Below, piece after piece: positions 44,830 to 56,400 of a stretch of DNA of 64,000 bases. Numbering within the stretch: position 1 is the stretch's first letter; each line of letters begins with the position of its first letter. The notes under the pieces were generated by a model. The model had not been told where the DNA came from, ran no database searches, and saw only the letters and a program-made list of their open reading frames with translations. Both the position numbers and the translations under genes were made by a program. Source of the stretch: Lineus longissimus (lineage: Eukaryota > Nemertea > Pilidiophora > Heteronemertea > Lineidae); assembly GCF_910592395.1 (NCBI RefSeq), contig NC_088323.1:13565501-13629500 (forward strand), given 5' to 3'.

Positions 44830-45209
44830 ACTAGTCCTCGTCCGCAATTCCATGATAGATTCGCATCACTAAATGAGCTGTGTATGAACATTTCGCTTCC
44901 TTCCGCTAAGATCAAAGAGACTCAGGCACGCTATAAAATATCCGAATATTTAGCTGTCGTAGCGGGTTATGATCCCGAACTTTTCCCTGTCAAAGTCCTA
45001 CGGAAAACGGTCATCAACCGCTCCTTTGTCAATACAGAATACATGTATATGAAATTCTTGGAGGGTGCAGAAATGTCTCCTTGCAACGAATTCTACACTT
45101 TCCGCCCCTTCTTTCGACTGCGGTATTAGCAAAGACGCAAAGAACATAAACAAATATGCAGACATTGCCAGGCTGAATATGCTGATAATTGCTGTAAGAA
45201 ATAAATGCA
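44830..45209 (+). pseudogene. YLAV-family unknown ORF, fragment 2 (5' part)
   Basis: Reads SLPSAKIKETQARYKISE, YLAVVAGYDPELFPVKVLRK, TVINRSFVNTEYMYMKFLEG and CNEFYTFRPFF. A one-base shift near 45,107 then opens a second frame (SKDAKNINKYADIARLNML). The L1 insertion cuts it at 45,209 and the frame family resumes at 48,867. Unknown function. Cysteine-poor, no signal peptide; the minisatellite-encoded start is not part of the conserved region. Confidence 0.5.
45196..45209. repeat. L1 target-site duplication, left
   Basis: AAGAAATAAATGCA, identical to 48,853-48,866. Confidence 0.88.
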
Positions 45210-45906
45210 TACCACAAATAGTAGAGGAGTAGCCATACTTCTGAGAAATTCGTTCAGTCACAATATTAACAAAACCATAATTGACCCAGAGGGGAGGTAC
45301 ATAATATTAGATATTACAATCAGTGATTACAGAATGACAATAGTTAACTTATATGGGCCAAATGAGGACACACCAACCTTATTCACAAATATAAAAACCA
45401 AAATAGGGGAGTTTGATCATAGCAATACAGTGGTGGGAGGGGATTTCAATGTAGTTCAAGACTACACACTAGACAACTACAACTTAATGAATAAAAACAA
45501 CCCAAAGGCAAATGAAGCTGTAAATGAAATGAAACTAGATCTTGATCTGCACGATCCTTGGCGGGATAAAAACCCTGACACTCGCATGTACACATGGCAT
45601 AATTCTAGGAATCAACTTAGTCGTCGAGACTACTTTCTCATATCGGACAGCATAAAAGACAAAGTAGAAAATGTTTATGTAAAACCTGGTTATAGATCGG
45701 ACCATTCAGTGGTGGAATTAACTTTAAATCTATCAAATCAACAAAAAGGCCCAGGGCTATGGAAGTTTAACAACTCGTTACTAAAGGATGAAGAATACGT
45801 AGTGGAAATTAAAAGAGTCATAAATGATGTTACAAATCAAAACAATAACCTAAGTGATCAACTTGCTTTTGAGTTTCTAAAAACCCAAATAAGGGGAAAA
45901 CCATAG
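45210..45906 (+). pseudogene. LINE ORF2 endonuclease part
   Basis: Starts inside the APE-type endonuclease at SRGVAILLRN. It has VNLYGPNED, the GGDFNVVQD box (catalytic Asp/Asn), the TWHN segment and YRSDHSVVEL (catalytic Asp-His). The N-terminal third with the first catalytic residues is missing. The frame stops at 45,906 and continues in other frames through the linker (45,910-46,420, with LEGEKNSKYFCNLENR) with about three shifts and two stops. The ATG in front of this frame belongs to the target-site duplication, not to the element. Confidence 0.8.
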
Positions 45907-46423
45907 CGTATTCAACGGCCAAAAAGAGGGAAAATCAAAAACAAGAGAAACTATTAGACAAAAAAATGGATGCTTTACATATAAAATATAATGCTAATCC
46001 AAATGCAGAAAACTTAACTAAATACATTGAAGTGCAAAATGAACTGAAGACACTAAGAGATAATAAAGTAGATGGGATAATAACAAGAGCAAAAGCAAAA
46101 TGGCATCTAGAGGGCGAGAAAAACTCTAAATACTTCTGCAATTTAGAAAACAGACACTTTCAAGAAAAAGCCATTGCAGAACTGTTGTAACGAGCTAATT
46201 GAAATAAATGATATTCTAAAGGAGCAGCATGAAAATCTTTATAAACAGAAACAAACAAATAACACAGATGAAAACTTAAATATCTTTTTCCCAGAAGATG
46301 ATACAATACAAAAATTAACAGATGAACAAGCAATGGAATTGGAAAATGATATTAGTGAGGCAGAGTGAAGCTGTGTTGAAGACAATGAAACTAAATAAAT
46401 AACCTGGCTCAGATGGTCTTACC

Positions 46424-48709
46424 GTGGAATTTTATAATCACTTTTGGGGTGAATTAAAACTTGCAATGATAAGATCCTTCAGAGAGGCTTTTTTAACGGG
46501 CGAACTATCGGACAATCAAAAACTAGGAGTAATAACATGCCTCCCTAAACCTGGTAAAGATAAAAAACTTATGAAAAACTGGCGCCCAATTTCCCTTTTA
46601 AATGTCGATTATAAAATACTGTCCGGGGTTATATCTAGCAGGATCAAAACAAACTTAAATCAATTGATTTCAAAATATCAAAAGGGCTTTGTAAAGGGTA
46701 GGTTTATAGGGGAATGCACTCGTATCACATGGGATTTAATCTTTAAGATGAAAAAACACAATACACGTATGCCTGGTATTATACTGCTTATCGATTTTGA
46801 GAAGGCATTTGACTCTCTTGACTGGAATTTTGTAAATAGGACAATGAAGTACTTCAATTTTGGGGAAAATATAAGAACATGGATAAGAATCTTCTACCAA
46901 AACATCCAAAGTTGTATAATTAACAATGGGCACTGCTCCGATAGGTTTACATTAGGAAGAGGAGTCAGGCAGGGGGACCCCCTCTCCCCATATCTTTTTC
47001 TTCTGGCAGCAGAGATCCTTGCCAACTCCATCAACAACCAAGACATAAAAGGCATAAAAATCGACAACTCGGAATACTTAATTAGCCAACTGGCAGATGA
47101 TACAACTCTCTTCCTCGATAATACAGAACACAACTACAGATCTTGTATGAACATCCTCGATAGATTTTCAGAAGTGTCAGGGTTGACAATAAATTACACC
47201 AAAACAGTAGCTATCAAGATTGGGCTCACTGAACAATTAAACTACAATCTGGGAAATGACAAGGATATAAAATGGCAATTAGAGGGAAAGTTCACTTTAT
47301 TGGGAATAAAATACAATTTAGATGAGGAAAATTTTACTGAAAAAAACTATGTAGACAAAATCAGAGAAGTTTCAAAACTACAAAATATCTGGACAGGGAG
47401 AAATCTAACTATGTATGGGAAAATCTGTATCATTAAGTCACTAGCACTCTCTAAATTAATACACCTGTTTACAGCACTGCCAAATCCATCAGAGGAATGT
47501 TTCGGAAGGCGAGAAAAGATCTGCTTTAACTTCATCTGGGACAATAAAAATGAAAAAATAAAAAGAACAACGCTATGCAATGACTATGACAATGGTGGTT
47601 TAAAAATGATAAATATAAAATACTTCTGTATGGCCCAAAAATTGATATGGGTTAAGAAATTACACAATGATCTAAATTTTTCTGATTGGAAAACACTTAT
47701 CCTTTCTGACACTACTAAGCATGGCGGAAATTCAATTTGGCTTTCAAGAGACCCTCATGCAACCTTTAAAAATCACCTAAACCCTTTCTGGCAAGATGTT
47801 TATAAATCTTTGATAACAATGGCTGAAGAAGAGCATCCCATAAAAAACATGATTTTTCATAATAAAAATATCAAAATAAACACCAAAACAATCTTCTACA
47901 ATGAATGGCAACTACATGGTGTTAAATATCTGAATGATTTAGTTGACGAAACAGGGAACTTTTATACATGGGAACAATTCTCGACAAAATATGGAATTCA
48001 AAAAGAACCGTTCAAACTCTTAGCTGTGTTACATGCAGTACCAAAAAACTGGAAGAAAAGAATAAAAGATGGGGGATCAAATCTGACCGAAATTGTCGAT
48101 CTTAGCATAACAAAGATAAAAAATCTTAAAAAACCGGGAAAACATTTCTATTGGCAAAAAATTAAAAGTACAAGTAAAAGACCTGAAAAATCAGAAACCA
48201 AATGGACAACCATAACTAACTGCAACCTCACTGAAGATGACTGGAGCGACATATACTGCCTCCCTTACCGGGCCACAATTGACACCAAACTAAGAATGTT
48301 GCAATATAAAATATTACATAGAACATTACCTGTTAATACTTGGTTATACAAATGTGGCCTAACAAACACCAATACATGTAGTTTTTGTTTAATATATAAA
48401 GAAACTTTACAACACCTGTTGTGGGAATGCAATTTAACCAAAACTCTCTGGCTAAACCTTTGTCAACATCTAAACATACCACTATTTAACATCAAAGACA
48501 TCATTTTTGGAAGTCCAGGGCAGTCGCTTGCAATAGAACATATCAAAATTATTACAAAAGAATATATCTACAAAACAAAACTAAACATTAGACAACAAAA
48601 CCTTCAACATCTCAAACAGACAATAAAACTTCAAATCAATATTGAAAAATGCCACAAAAAAAGAACAGACTTTTTGGGAAAATGGGGAAATTTCTTAAAT
48701 GCTATCTAG
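46424..48709 (+). CDS. LINE ORF2 reverse transcriptase part (761 aa open)
   Basis: A long intact frame with all RT blocks: GVITCLPKPGKD, NWRPISLLNVDYKILS, IDFEKAFDSLDW (catalytic Asp 1), RGVRQGDPLSPYLFLLAAE, QLADDTTLFL (catalytic Asp pair) and FTLLGIKYNLDE. The C-terminus has RTLPVNTWLYKCG, then CSFC, HLLWEC and LW, the L1/Tx1-type cysteine-rich tail. ADDTTLF and the tail favour the L1/Tx1 group over CR1. It is not a full protein: the start codon is simply the first ATG after a stop, and the natural ORF2 would begin with the endonuclease upstream. Confidence 0.88.
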   Translation: MEFYNHFWGELKLAMIRSFREAFLTGELSDNQKLGVITCLPKPGKDKKLMKNWRPISLLNVDYKILSGVISSRIKTNLNQLISKYQKGFVKGRFIGECTRITWDLIFKMKKHNTRMPGIILLIDFEKAFDSLDWNFVNRTMKYFNFGENIRTWIRIFYQNIQSCIINNGHCSDRFTLGRGVRQGDPLSPYLFLLAAEILANSINNQDIKGIKIDNSEYLISQLADDTTLFLDNTEHNYRSCMNILDRFSEVSGLTINYTKTVAIKIGLTEQLNYNLGNDKDIKWQLEGKFTLLGIKYNLDEENFTEKNYVDKIREVSKLQNIWTGRNLTMYGKICIIKSLALSKLIHLFTALPNPSEECFGRREKICFNFIWDNKNEKIKRTTLCNDYDNGGLKMINIKYFCMAQKLIWVKKLHNDLNFSDWKTLILSDTTKHGGNSIWLSRDPHATFKNHLNPFWQDVYKSLITMAEEEHPIKNMIFHNKNIKINTKTIFYNEWQLHGVKYLNDLVDETGNFYTWEQFSTKYGIQKEPFKLLAVLHAVPKNWKKRIKDGGSNLTEIVDLSITKIKNLKKPGKHFYWQKIKSTSKRPEKSETKWTTITNCNLTEDDWSDIYCLPYRATIDTKLRMLQYKILHRTLPVNTWLYKCGLTNTNTCSFCLIYKETLQHLLWECNLTKTLWLNLCQHLNIPLFNIKDIIFGSPGQSLAIEHIKIITKEYIYKTKLNIRQQNLQHLKQTIKLQINIEKCHKKRTDFLGKWGNFLNAI

Positions 48710-48852
48710 GAAAAGACTAAGTTTCATGCACCTCTGCACTTTGCACACTGCACCGCACTGTAGAAAACTGTTGTAAACAAAATTGTTGGATTGAATACTT
48801 TGTGTAAATTTTTTTTGAGCGTTTACAATAAAAAGTATAAATTACAAAAAAA

Positions 48853-48866
48853 AAGAAATAAATGCA
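48853..48866. repeat. L1 target-site duplication, right
   Basis: AAGAAATAAATGCA directly after the A-run; the exact left edge blends with the poly(A) tail. Confidence 0.88.
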
Positions 48867-49095
48867 ACCAAACTTTTACTGACCAAGCGGTACACCTGTT
48901 TTGTGCCTGATCAGTCCACTCTGCTAACCGGGATAAATTCAGGAAGACCGTTGTCAACGAGTTCCCAGTCGGACTTAGCGCCACACTGTGGAACATGGAC
49001 GATAGCCAGCTCACAGGGGCCACAGCTGGGGTGGACTTCGACATAAATACATGTATTTTATTCTTAAGGTCGGTAATTGAATGCTGGGATAACTA
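48867..49095 (+). pseudogene. YLAV-family unknown ORF, fragment 2 (3' part)
   Basis: Continues the frame family cut at 45,209: NQTFTDQAVHLFCA, a stop, then RDKFRKTVVNEFPVGLSATL, WNMDDSQLTG and VIECWDN with a stop. The last part is also present at 13,330-13,460. Function unknown. Confidence 0.48.
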
Positions 49096-49380
49096 ACCTA
49101 TGACAGGGGCCAGCTCCTGCACTGTATCACTCGTCGAAGCGACTACATGCATGTATTTGTAGACACCGTAGACCTTTGTTGTGTGTGTGTTTTATTTGTT
49201 TTATATCAAATGTAACAACCTTAGGAGTTGATGCTACCTATTTCTCCGGTACAGGCTCCTCGCTGGGGACTAAATTGAGGCCCTCTCTCAGTATGTCCTC
49301 ATCAAACATCATGTTGCTGGCTTAGGCTCCAACTCATCTAAGAGTGCTGTTCTAGCGTCGGACACCTTAACCTAACCAAG
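49096..49380. repeat. Repeat unit shared with 53,230-53,470
   Basis: From CATGCATGTATTTGTAGACA to the start of BEL RT homology, parallel with 53,250-53,470. Part of a duplicated 640-bp block that includes BEL sequence. Confidence 0.6.
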
Positions 49381-49780
49381 AGGCTGGTTCTGAGCTCGTT
49401 AGCGGGAATTTTCGATGTTTTAGGCTTCGTGGCGCCAGTCATCATGGTCGCAAAAAAAACTGGTTACAGGAACTGTGTGGAAAGACAAATACCGATGGGA
49501 CCAGAGCCTTCCCGAACCTGTCGCACAGAAGTGAATGGATTTGCTCAAAAGAGTGCAGAATCTGAAAACATTCAAAGTCGAAAGATGTTTAACTCCACCA
49601 GGATCCGCAGGACATTCAATTCTGGTCATCTTTCGCGACGCAAGCGAAAGTGAATTCGGCAGTGTTGCGTGTATGCGATGGAAAACATAAGATCGGTACC
49701 AAAGACGATTCGATATCGCAAAAATCGAGGGTCGCCTCGGTGAAACCACTTACGTTTGCATCTGAAATCCGATACTAGTA
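49381..49780 (+). pseudogene. BEL/Pao RT/RNase H fragment, short copy
   Basis: In the plus sense reads RLVLSSLAGIFDVLGFVAPV and, in shifted frames, the same text as 53,500-53,800. Cut at about 49,780. Older or more damaged than the 53-kb copy. Confidence 0.65.
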
Positions 49781-51848
49781 ATGAATACAGTGTTCTGCAT
49801 ACGTTTTAGGAATACCTCCCCAAATCCCTCTCATTTCCAATTGACATGATTGACCCTTTCCATCCTCAGGCCATTGTGTAATGTCCCTTCTTCTGTTTGC
49901 TCTATTTGTGTGCTCCTCTATTGATAAAGAATTAGAGGTATCCAGTCAAACTGCAGACTAGCTTCATTTTGCATGTTAAAACACATAACACGAGATTTTT
50001 TAAATTATTCTTGGATGTTATGTAATATCTCATTGTTTACTCCTCAGTTAGCAGTTATCGGGGATTGTCCTTAGTTTGTATATCAAATCACACCAGACTA
50101 ATTGCTATTTCTCTTCAGTCTTGTGCTTGCTATTACATTTTGGATCTAATGACTTTGCAGATAAAATGAACTTGTCGCCTCAATTCTGGTTGTAACTTTG
50201 TCCTCAAAAGACCAATTCGGGATGAATGGAGATAATAATTAAACACCACAGAATCTCTTTTCATGCAACAGCAATTATAAGGACATTTTGTCTTGTATTT
50301 CAATAACCACGATCATTGTATGCTCAGCGGCCTGTTGTTGAATGAACACAGCCCACAAAAATGGAGGACCCTTTAATGTGAGGACTGAGTTGAATTCACA
50401 TGATATTTATATCCCTCCTTCATTTAACTGATTCTCGCTCTTCCTCAACTGTGCTCCTTTTTTGAAAATTGCTTCGTTTGTTTCGCAAAAGCGTTCACTA
50501 TTTTGCACCTTTCTTGAAAACAAATTATCCTGTCCAAATACTGACTGTTTCCTGATGGCCTGTGAAATCACATGATATAATTCTTGCTTCTCCTGTGTTG
50601 TGTATACACGTGTATGCTGTAATTCGTATCTCTTTGTGGTGTCTCCTCCATGGTTGAAACAGTTCTAACAGAGGTTGTGACAAGGACACCCATGTCCTCC
50701 AGTTTGAGACTGTCTCCTAGAAGACCAGTAAGACTGTTCCAAGATTGAGACAGGATGTGCCACATGATAATTGGTTGAATGACAGGAACGGGAATGGTGC
50801 TTGCGGTAAAATGTTAGCAATATGTAAAGGGGCTAACTAGCCATAAGGAGATAAACTGATCTGGCCTAAGATTACGCTGCTAGATAACTATGGCAACACT
50901 TTCTTTGCACCTGCCATGAAGACAATGAGGCAGACGACAAGATATCCATCACAGGTCACACCGACTCGGAGATGTGATAAAGACATGATAAAGACACTGA
51001 GCGACTTTTATCTGAGATAAGAATAATACAGTCAGTTGGCCGCGCCCCCGTTCGCAGCGCCAAAAGAGCGTTTCTCTCTGCGTTGCGCTGCTACTGTCAC
51101 CTATCGGTAAAAATTTGATACTAATTCGCGCCATATTTGTGGCAGAGACTAAAACCTCTGTAGCATGCACGACTGTTCGGGGAGAGCGATTGATCAAAGA
51201 TGGCGAAATTGTTCGTTATTGAAAGAAAAAATTGGTGTTTATTTCATCAAATTCCAAGCAAAATCAACCGAGTTTGATCAATTTTTCGAAATATGATATT
51301 TTCGCAATCTTCGCTGAACATACCTCACTCAAAGATATGAAATGAATTCATATCTTTTAAAACATTTGAGCACCCGGTTTCCTAAATATTTCTTTTTTGG
51401 CACTTAATTTGGTGATTTTTCGAAGACATCTCATTAATATTTATGACGTTTTGGATCACGTGATGTTAATCAAGCCGTTTTTCGCGGCAATTGCGTGCAC
51501 GACGCGATATTGTAAAAATATTTTAATGCACAGCGTGTCTCAAAAAAATTGTGGTTAAAAGTGAGAATGGCATGATGGTAGCCTGTTTGAGTTCTGTTGA
51601 TGAATATGCTTAGTCTGACTATAATTTCTACAACTTGTGGCCAAATGACCAGATGATTTTGAGCCTTTTGATAAAGCTACTGGTAGAATAGTCGTCAGAA
51701 ATGTCAGCGACTGACTGAGTGAGTGTTATATGTTATGAGACTGGAGGTATGTCATGTGTTCCACCATATCCTCATTGATATTGACCAGGAATACTATCGA
51801 TTTGTGTGGATGTGCTCAAACAGTAAAGCATGAGCCATGATGCTTCAC
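49781..51848. other. Quieter, mostly unique sequence; no gene recognised
   Basis: No repeat shared with the window was noticed. A 65-codon minus frame at 50,568-50,765 reads plausibly but has no domain and no clear splice sites. This may be intron or intergenic host DNA. Confidence 0.45.
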
Positions 51849-52139
51849 TTCCGAAAAGATCCAGGTGACTGAGATGTCTACTACTACTGTTGGACAATCC
51901 GGCTGATTCTTCAGAAATTTCTCTGTATATCCTCTGTGAAAATAAACTTTCTCATAATGATATATCTTTTGTTTGTTTGGTAATTTTAGTTGCCTATGTT
52001 TAGGCACTTTTTTGCCAGATTTGCCTGTAAAAGGCTGCCATAGTTCAGGAAAAGAAATCATATACACATTACAATGTGGATCTTCACGGTCCAAAACACC
52101 AGGGCCTACTAGGTGACATGGCTCAATAATAGGCATTGT
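51849..52139 (-). CDS. Candidate host exon, unidentified (97 codons)
   Basis: A minus-strand frame of 291 nt, phase 0, bounded by a possible acceptor (AAAATTACCAG before ACAATGCC) and a possible donor (TCGGAA|GTGAAG). The product (PCHLVGPGVLDREDPHCNVY, then SFPELWQPFTGKSGKKVPKH, KVYFHRGYTEKFLKNQ, CPTVVVDISVTW) has mixed composition like a folded domain rather than low-complexity noise. I do not recognise it. The polypyrimidine tract is weak, so the splice calls are uncertain. Confidence 0.4.
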
Positions 52140-53103
52140 CTGGTAATTTTGGACGACCTTTGGATGGATAGTTTATTTTCCCTGACCCTGGCCTGGGTCT
52201 GAACGGGCTTCCAAGCCACCAATGATGCTTATAAAGCCGGGAATAGCCTCATCAGTACCCCCACAAGAGTTATTTTGTGCCAGACATCGCGCACAGAACT
52301 TGCCATCATCTCATTTTTAGAGTTGCTGTATCAGTAAAAGATAATACCAAAAAGCTGATAAAGTATGTAATTTGAGCAGCATGACCAATGCCAGTGTTAA
52401 AGGTGTAAACTTAACCTATTACAGGACATCTTCCTGCAAGATTGTGATTGGTTTAACTTGAAGTTTGTCATCAATTTGACTGTTGTAATTGTACATCCAG
52501 GCTGTTGTCATTCAGGAAAAATCTGCTTTATCTTTCAGCTAATACTTTCACTTCTCCAGTCAATCGGTTTGATGAACATGTCAAGCTGTTGAATGGTGTA
52601 AACAATCATTAGCAAATAACGTCACGAATGAAAATAAGTTTGATTCCTTCCACTTGAAAAGTTCAACAGCACCACTTGCAAGAATTTGAATTTGGCATTG
52701 TGTTTTACACCCTTCAACAATTGACTGTCTGTTTGTTATTGGTGTTCTTGTTTCAATGTTAGCGTTTCACTGTTAAAGAGTTTCAAGATGCAGAAGAGAG
52801 GATTAGTTATCTTTAATGTTAAGTTTCTTCTTTGCATCATTTTGTCATTAAATTTGGGCAATGGTGGTCTCATGAAAGGAGGGATGGGACGGCAGGATGG
52901 GCTATTGGACAAGTTTTCATAATCAGTATTCTAGAACACGTTTTGTAGCGATGGTGGCGATCCTAGTGTTCGGGCCTCTTCGGCTCAACTTCGGGTGTGG
53001 TGACACAGTGGTGAAGAACCCCGAGACGTTTGTGCATAAAAGCGAGGACGTCCTTTGAAATTATAATGTGGCGTCCTCGATCTGCACCACGTGCACGTAA
53101 GAA
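52140..53103. other. No gene recognised
   Basis: Mostly unique AT-rich sequence. Near 53,043-53,080 an 8-bp inverted repeat (CGAGGACG / CGTCCTCG) occurs; short enough to be chance. Confidence 0.45.
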
Positions 53104-53142
53104 TGCGTGTGCGCGTGTGTGCGTGTGTGTGCGTGTTTTTGT
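53104..53142. repeat. GT-rich microsatellite
   Basis: Interrupted (GT)n with the same 3' flank as 13,557-13,635. Confidence 0.8.
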
Positions 53143-53460
53143 TTTGGTTGGGTTTTTTTGCTCTTTGTTTCTTTATGGCTATTTTGTATATTACACTTGA
53201 CTGTTAGTTACTAATCTTTCGTAATCTGTTTCGTAATCTCGGAGCGACGACATGCATGTATTTGTAGACAATGTAGACCTATGTTGTGTGTGTGTTTTAT
53301 TTGTTTTATATCAAATGTAACAACCATAGGAGTTGATGCTACCTGTTTCTCTGGTACAGGCTCCTCGCTGGGGCCTAAATTGAGGCCCTCTCTCAGTATA
53401 TCCTCATCCAACATCATGTTGCTGGCTTAGGCTCCAACTCCTCTAAAACTGCTGTTCTAG

Positions 53461-55020
53461 CGTCGGACACCTTAATCTAACCAAGAGGCTGGTTCTGAGC
53501 TCGTTGGCGGGAATTTTCGATGTTTTAGGCTTCGTGGCCCCAGTCATCATGGTTGCAAAAAAACTGGCTACAGGAGCTGTGTGGAAAGACAAATACCGAT
53601 GGGACCAGAGCCTTCCCGAACTTGTCGCACAGAAGTGGATGGATTTACTCAAAAGAGTGCAGAATCTGAAAACATTCAAAGTCGAAAGATGTTTAACTCC
53701 ACCAGGATCCGCAGGACTTTTAATACTGGTCATCTTTCGCGACGCAAGCGAAAGTTAATTCGGTAGTGTTGCGTATATGCGATGGAAAACATAAGATCGG
53801 TACCAAACACGATTCGTCATCGCAAAAATCGGGAGTCGTCCCGGTGAAACCACTTACGATGCCACGACAAGAACTACAAGCCGCGGTCAGGGCCAGCCGA
53901 TTGAGTGACCATCCGAGCAGAGACCAGGTTCGTATTGGAAAAGACAGTCTTTTTTCAGATTCGATGATTGTCCTAGCATGGATCGAGCAGGAGGCACAAA
54001 GTTTCAAGACGTTTGAATTGCACCAGGTCGGAAAAATTCAGATGAAACCGAACCCCGAAGACTGGTTATATTGTCCGACTCACTTGAACATTGCCGGCGA
54101 CCTGAGTCGAGGAAGCTGCGCAGATGGATTGACAGAAATTGAAAATACGGCCCAGAGTTCTTGAAACTACCAGACGACCAATGGCCCGCGATGGACATGA
54201 TCGTGTGTCACGATCATTGCGAACGGAAGGTAACTTGTATGATTAATAAAGTCTCAGTGCAGATACCGGTCCTAGAGTGCATGAAAAAATTATCTTCCGA
54301 ACGCGTGCGATTCGTGTCAATGCAACTTGGATGCGCTTTGTTTGGAATTTCTGCGCCAAGTGGGGCGGTAAAGGCAAACACGCGATGGACTGCTCTCGGT
54401 TGATGAACTCAAATCGGCTGAGATAAAACTGTTGTTGCATGATCAGTCTACGCTTCATCCACTTTTAGGAAAGCCGCCATTGTTATTAAACCTTTCGCCC
54501 TGCATGGATAGCAGCAGGATCATCGGAGTCAGCGGACGAGTTGACAAAGCACTGGTGAGTTACGACACACAGCATCCTGTACTCCTTCCCAACGACCACT
54601 GGTTTTCCCGCCTGATTGTCCACATAGCTCATCATTTTGAACAACCGGGAGTTGCCACTACAGCAGCGAAAGTTAGACGGAAAATTATTAGATTATAGAA
54701 GTGACACGGATTGCAAAAACGGTGAAGTATCGTTGTATATTCTGTCGACAGATGGCAGCTCAAACAGAGACGGCGATAATGTCAGATCTGCCAGTCTTGC
54801 GATTGCAGCCGATGATGCCCCACTTCTTGCACACCGCTTTAGATCTATTCGACCCATTCAAGATTCGGATTACCAGAAACCAACCCGACAAGTGCAACGG
54901 AGTATTGTTCACCTGCCTGAACGTCCGCGTCGTCTACCTTGACCTGACGATGAACTACTAAACCATGGAATTGCTCCATGTCCGGAGAAGATTCCTTTCC
55001 ATTCGGTGAACCCCATTCCT
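53461..55020 (+). pseudogene. BEL/Pao pol: RT end, RNase H, integrase start
   Basis: In order: NLTKRLVLSSLAGIFDVLGF then VAPVIMVAKKLATGAVWKDK and WDQSLPELVAQKWMDLLKRV (after the RT core), FKVERCLTPPG and FRDASES (start of RNase H-like domain), PRQELQAAVRASRLSD, FSDSMIVLAWIEQEAQSFKT, NPEDWLYCPTHLNIAGDLSR (family: 'YxPTxxNPADxxSRG'), EFLKLPDDQWP, then the integrase zinc domain (RIIGVSGRVDKALVSYDTQH, PVLLPNDHW, LIVHIAHHFEQPGVATT, CIFCRQ) and VLFTCLNVRVVYLDLTMNY of the integrase core. Frameshifts at about 53,760, 54,160 and 54,700. The element stops in the core near 55,020. Confidence 0.8.
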
Positions 55021-55134
55021 GCGCCAACTAGTTGCCATGGGGAGGATTCCTCGTCCGCACACCCATGGAGTGTATTTAAAGATACAATAATATGTAACTT
55101 TGCATCACTAAATGAGCGTTGATGAACGGTGACA

Positions 55135-55265
55135 AATGTATATTAGGCTTCCTTCAGCTGATAAAGGAGACTCCGAGACGCTATAATCTATCCATATATT
55201 TAGCTGTAGCGGTTGATGACCCACAACTCTTCCCTGCCAATGTCCTATGGAAAACAGTCACCAAC
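55135..55265 (+). pseudogene. YLAV-family unknown ORF, fragment 3
   Basis: Reads CILGFLQLIKETPRRYNLSI then YLAVAVDDPQLFPANVLWKT. Homology to the 44.9-kb copy ends at about 55,265, inside the first codons of the downstream gag frame, which is in a different phase. Confidence 0.45.
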
Positions 55266-56400
55266 AGTATGCAGAAAGATCAATATGGTATATAATGCTA
55301 CAAAACACGAGTAGTTGTTTAGCACAAGATACTACTGAACTGACCCCGGCATTAGCTAACGCATTGGATGATGTTAAATTCGAGCAAAAGGCGTTGCTAG
55401 ATAGAGTTTGTTGGGAAATAGGGATGTCAGTAGATGCACAAGGAGAGGTAGTGACTTATAACTTGCAGCAGTCAACAAATGATATTAGCAACAAGCTAAC
55501 CACTGAATGTGCTCTTGTGATCAGTTCAGAACTTGCCAAGTTACAGTCAGTCGATAACAAACTACAAATAGTGCCAGCCACAGAGTTGGCAAATGTTGAA
55601 TTAGTGCAAAAGCTTGATCTTAGTGATATAAACACGAGTGACCACAATGAGACTCCCAAACATGTTAGTGTAACATCGACTCCATTGCCGAGTTCACAAA
55701 TTCTTGCCAAAGAAGCAGTAATGAAAATTGGGACAAAGGTGAACAAACACCCAAAACTGTCGCCATTTACAGTCAAAGGATCAGAAACTATGGAAATATG
55801 GTTTAATCGCTTCTCTGATGTTGTTAAACGTGGGAAGTGGTCCGATGAGGTAAAACTAGATGTGCTCATATCCCGATTTGAGGGTGATGCAGGAGAGTTT
55901 GTGTTTGGACAATTGTCTGATGCCACACGCCAGGACTATGAAAAATAAGTCAAAGCATTGGATAGTAGATTTAATAAGATAGAGCGCAACAAGACATATG
56001 GTAGGAAATTTACCAAAAGAAGTAGAAACCCAATGAATATGTAGAGGTTTATTGTGCAGACTTGAAGAAGTTTTATGACAAAGCCTATCCAGATCGGGAC
56101 AACGAAGTCCGTGAAGCGGACATACTCCGCTGGTTTATTGATGGGTTGTGGGACGAAACATGTCAACATCAAGTTGAATATCTCAAGTTCCCAACCACAG
56201 TGGATGTGGCTGTTGCCAACTATAGAGAATCTAAGGCACTAAGAAATGGCAGGGCGAAAGGGCGCCATTCTAAAACTGCAGACGATGTAGTGGTTTCTGG
56301 AAGTGATGATTCTGATGACGAATCCCAGCAAACCATTCAGCGAATTAATGTTGGCAAAGAGAATTGGAAGAAAAGGGGGTTGGGGTCTTAACCAGGTATC
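55247..56400 (+). pseudogene. Gypsy-like gag, copy 3 (longest)
   Basis: The first frame (55,247-55,948, 233 codons) has an N-terminal part without known motifs, then ETMEIWFNRFSDVVKRGKWS and DVLISRFEGDAGEFVFGQLS. After a one-base shift the capsid continues (KKFYDKAYPDRDNEVREADI, RWFIDGLWDETCQHQVEYLK, TVDVAVANY) and ends in a basic/acidic tail (RAKGRHSKTADDVV, SGSDDSDDES). Ty3/gypsy-like by pattern. The start codon overlaps the YLAV fragment and may not be authentic; MLQNTSS at 55,292 is an alternative. Confidence 0.72.

Larger units (their letters stand above)
45210..48852 (+). mobile_element. L1/Tx1-like LINE, 5'-truncated insertion
   Basis: 3,643 bp. It lacks ORF1 and the first part of the endonuclease, carries the RT and the C-terminal cysteine motif, and ends with a 3' UTR and a poly(A) tail before an exact 14-bp target-site duplication. 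Hallmarks of target-primed reverse transcription. It splits a YLAV-family frame. Confidence 0.9.

Noticed and set aside
50568-50765. 65-codon minus frame as a host exon
   Set aside because: No domain, no convincing splice sites and no stop-to-stop length beyond chance.
55456-55926. 156-codon minus-strand frame
   Set aside because: Antisense to the gypsy-like gag, whose capsid motifs read on the plus strand.
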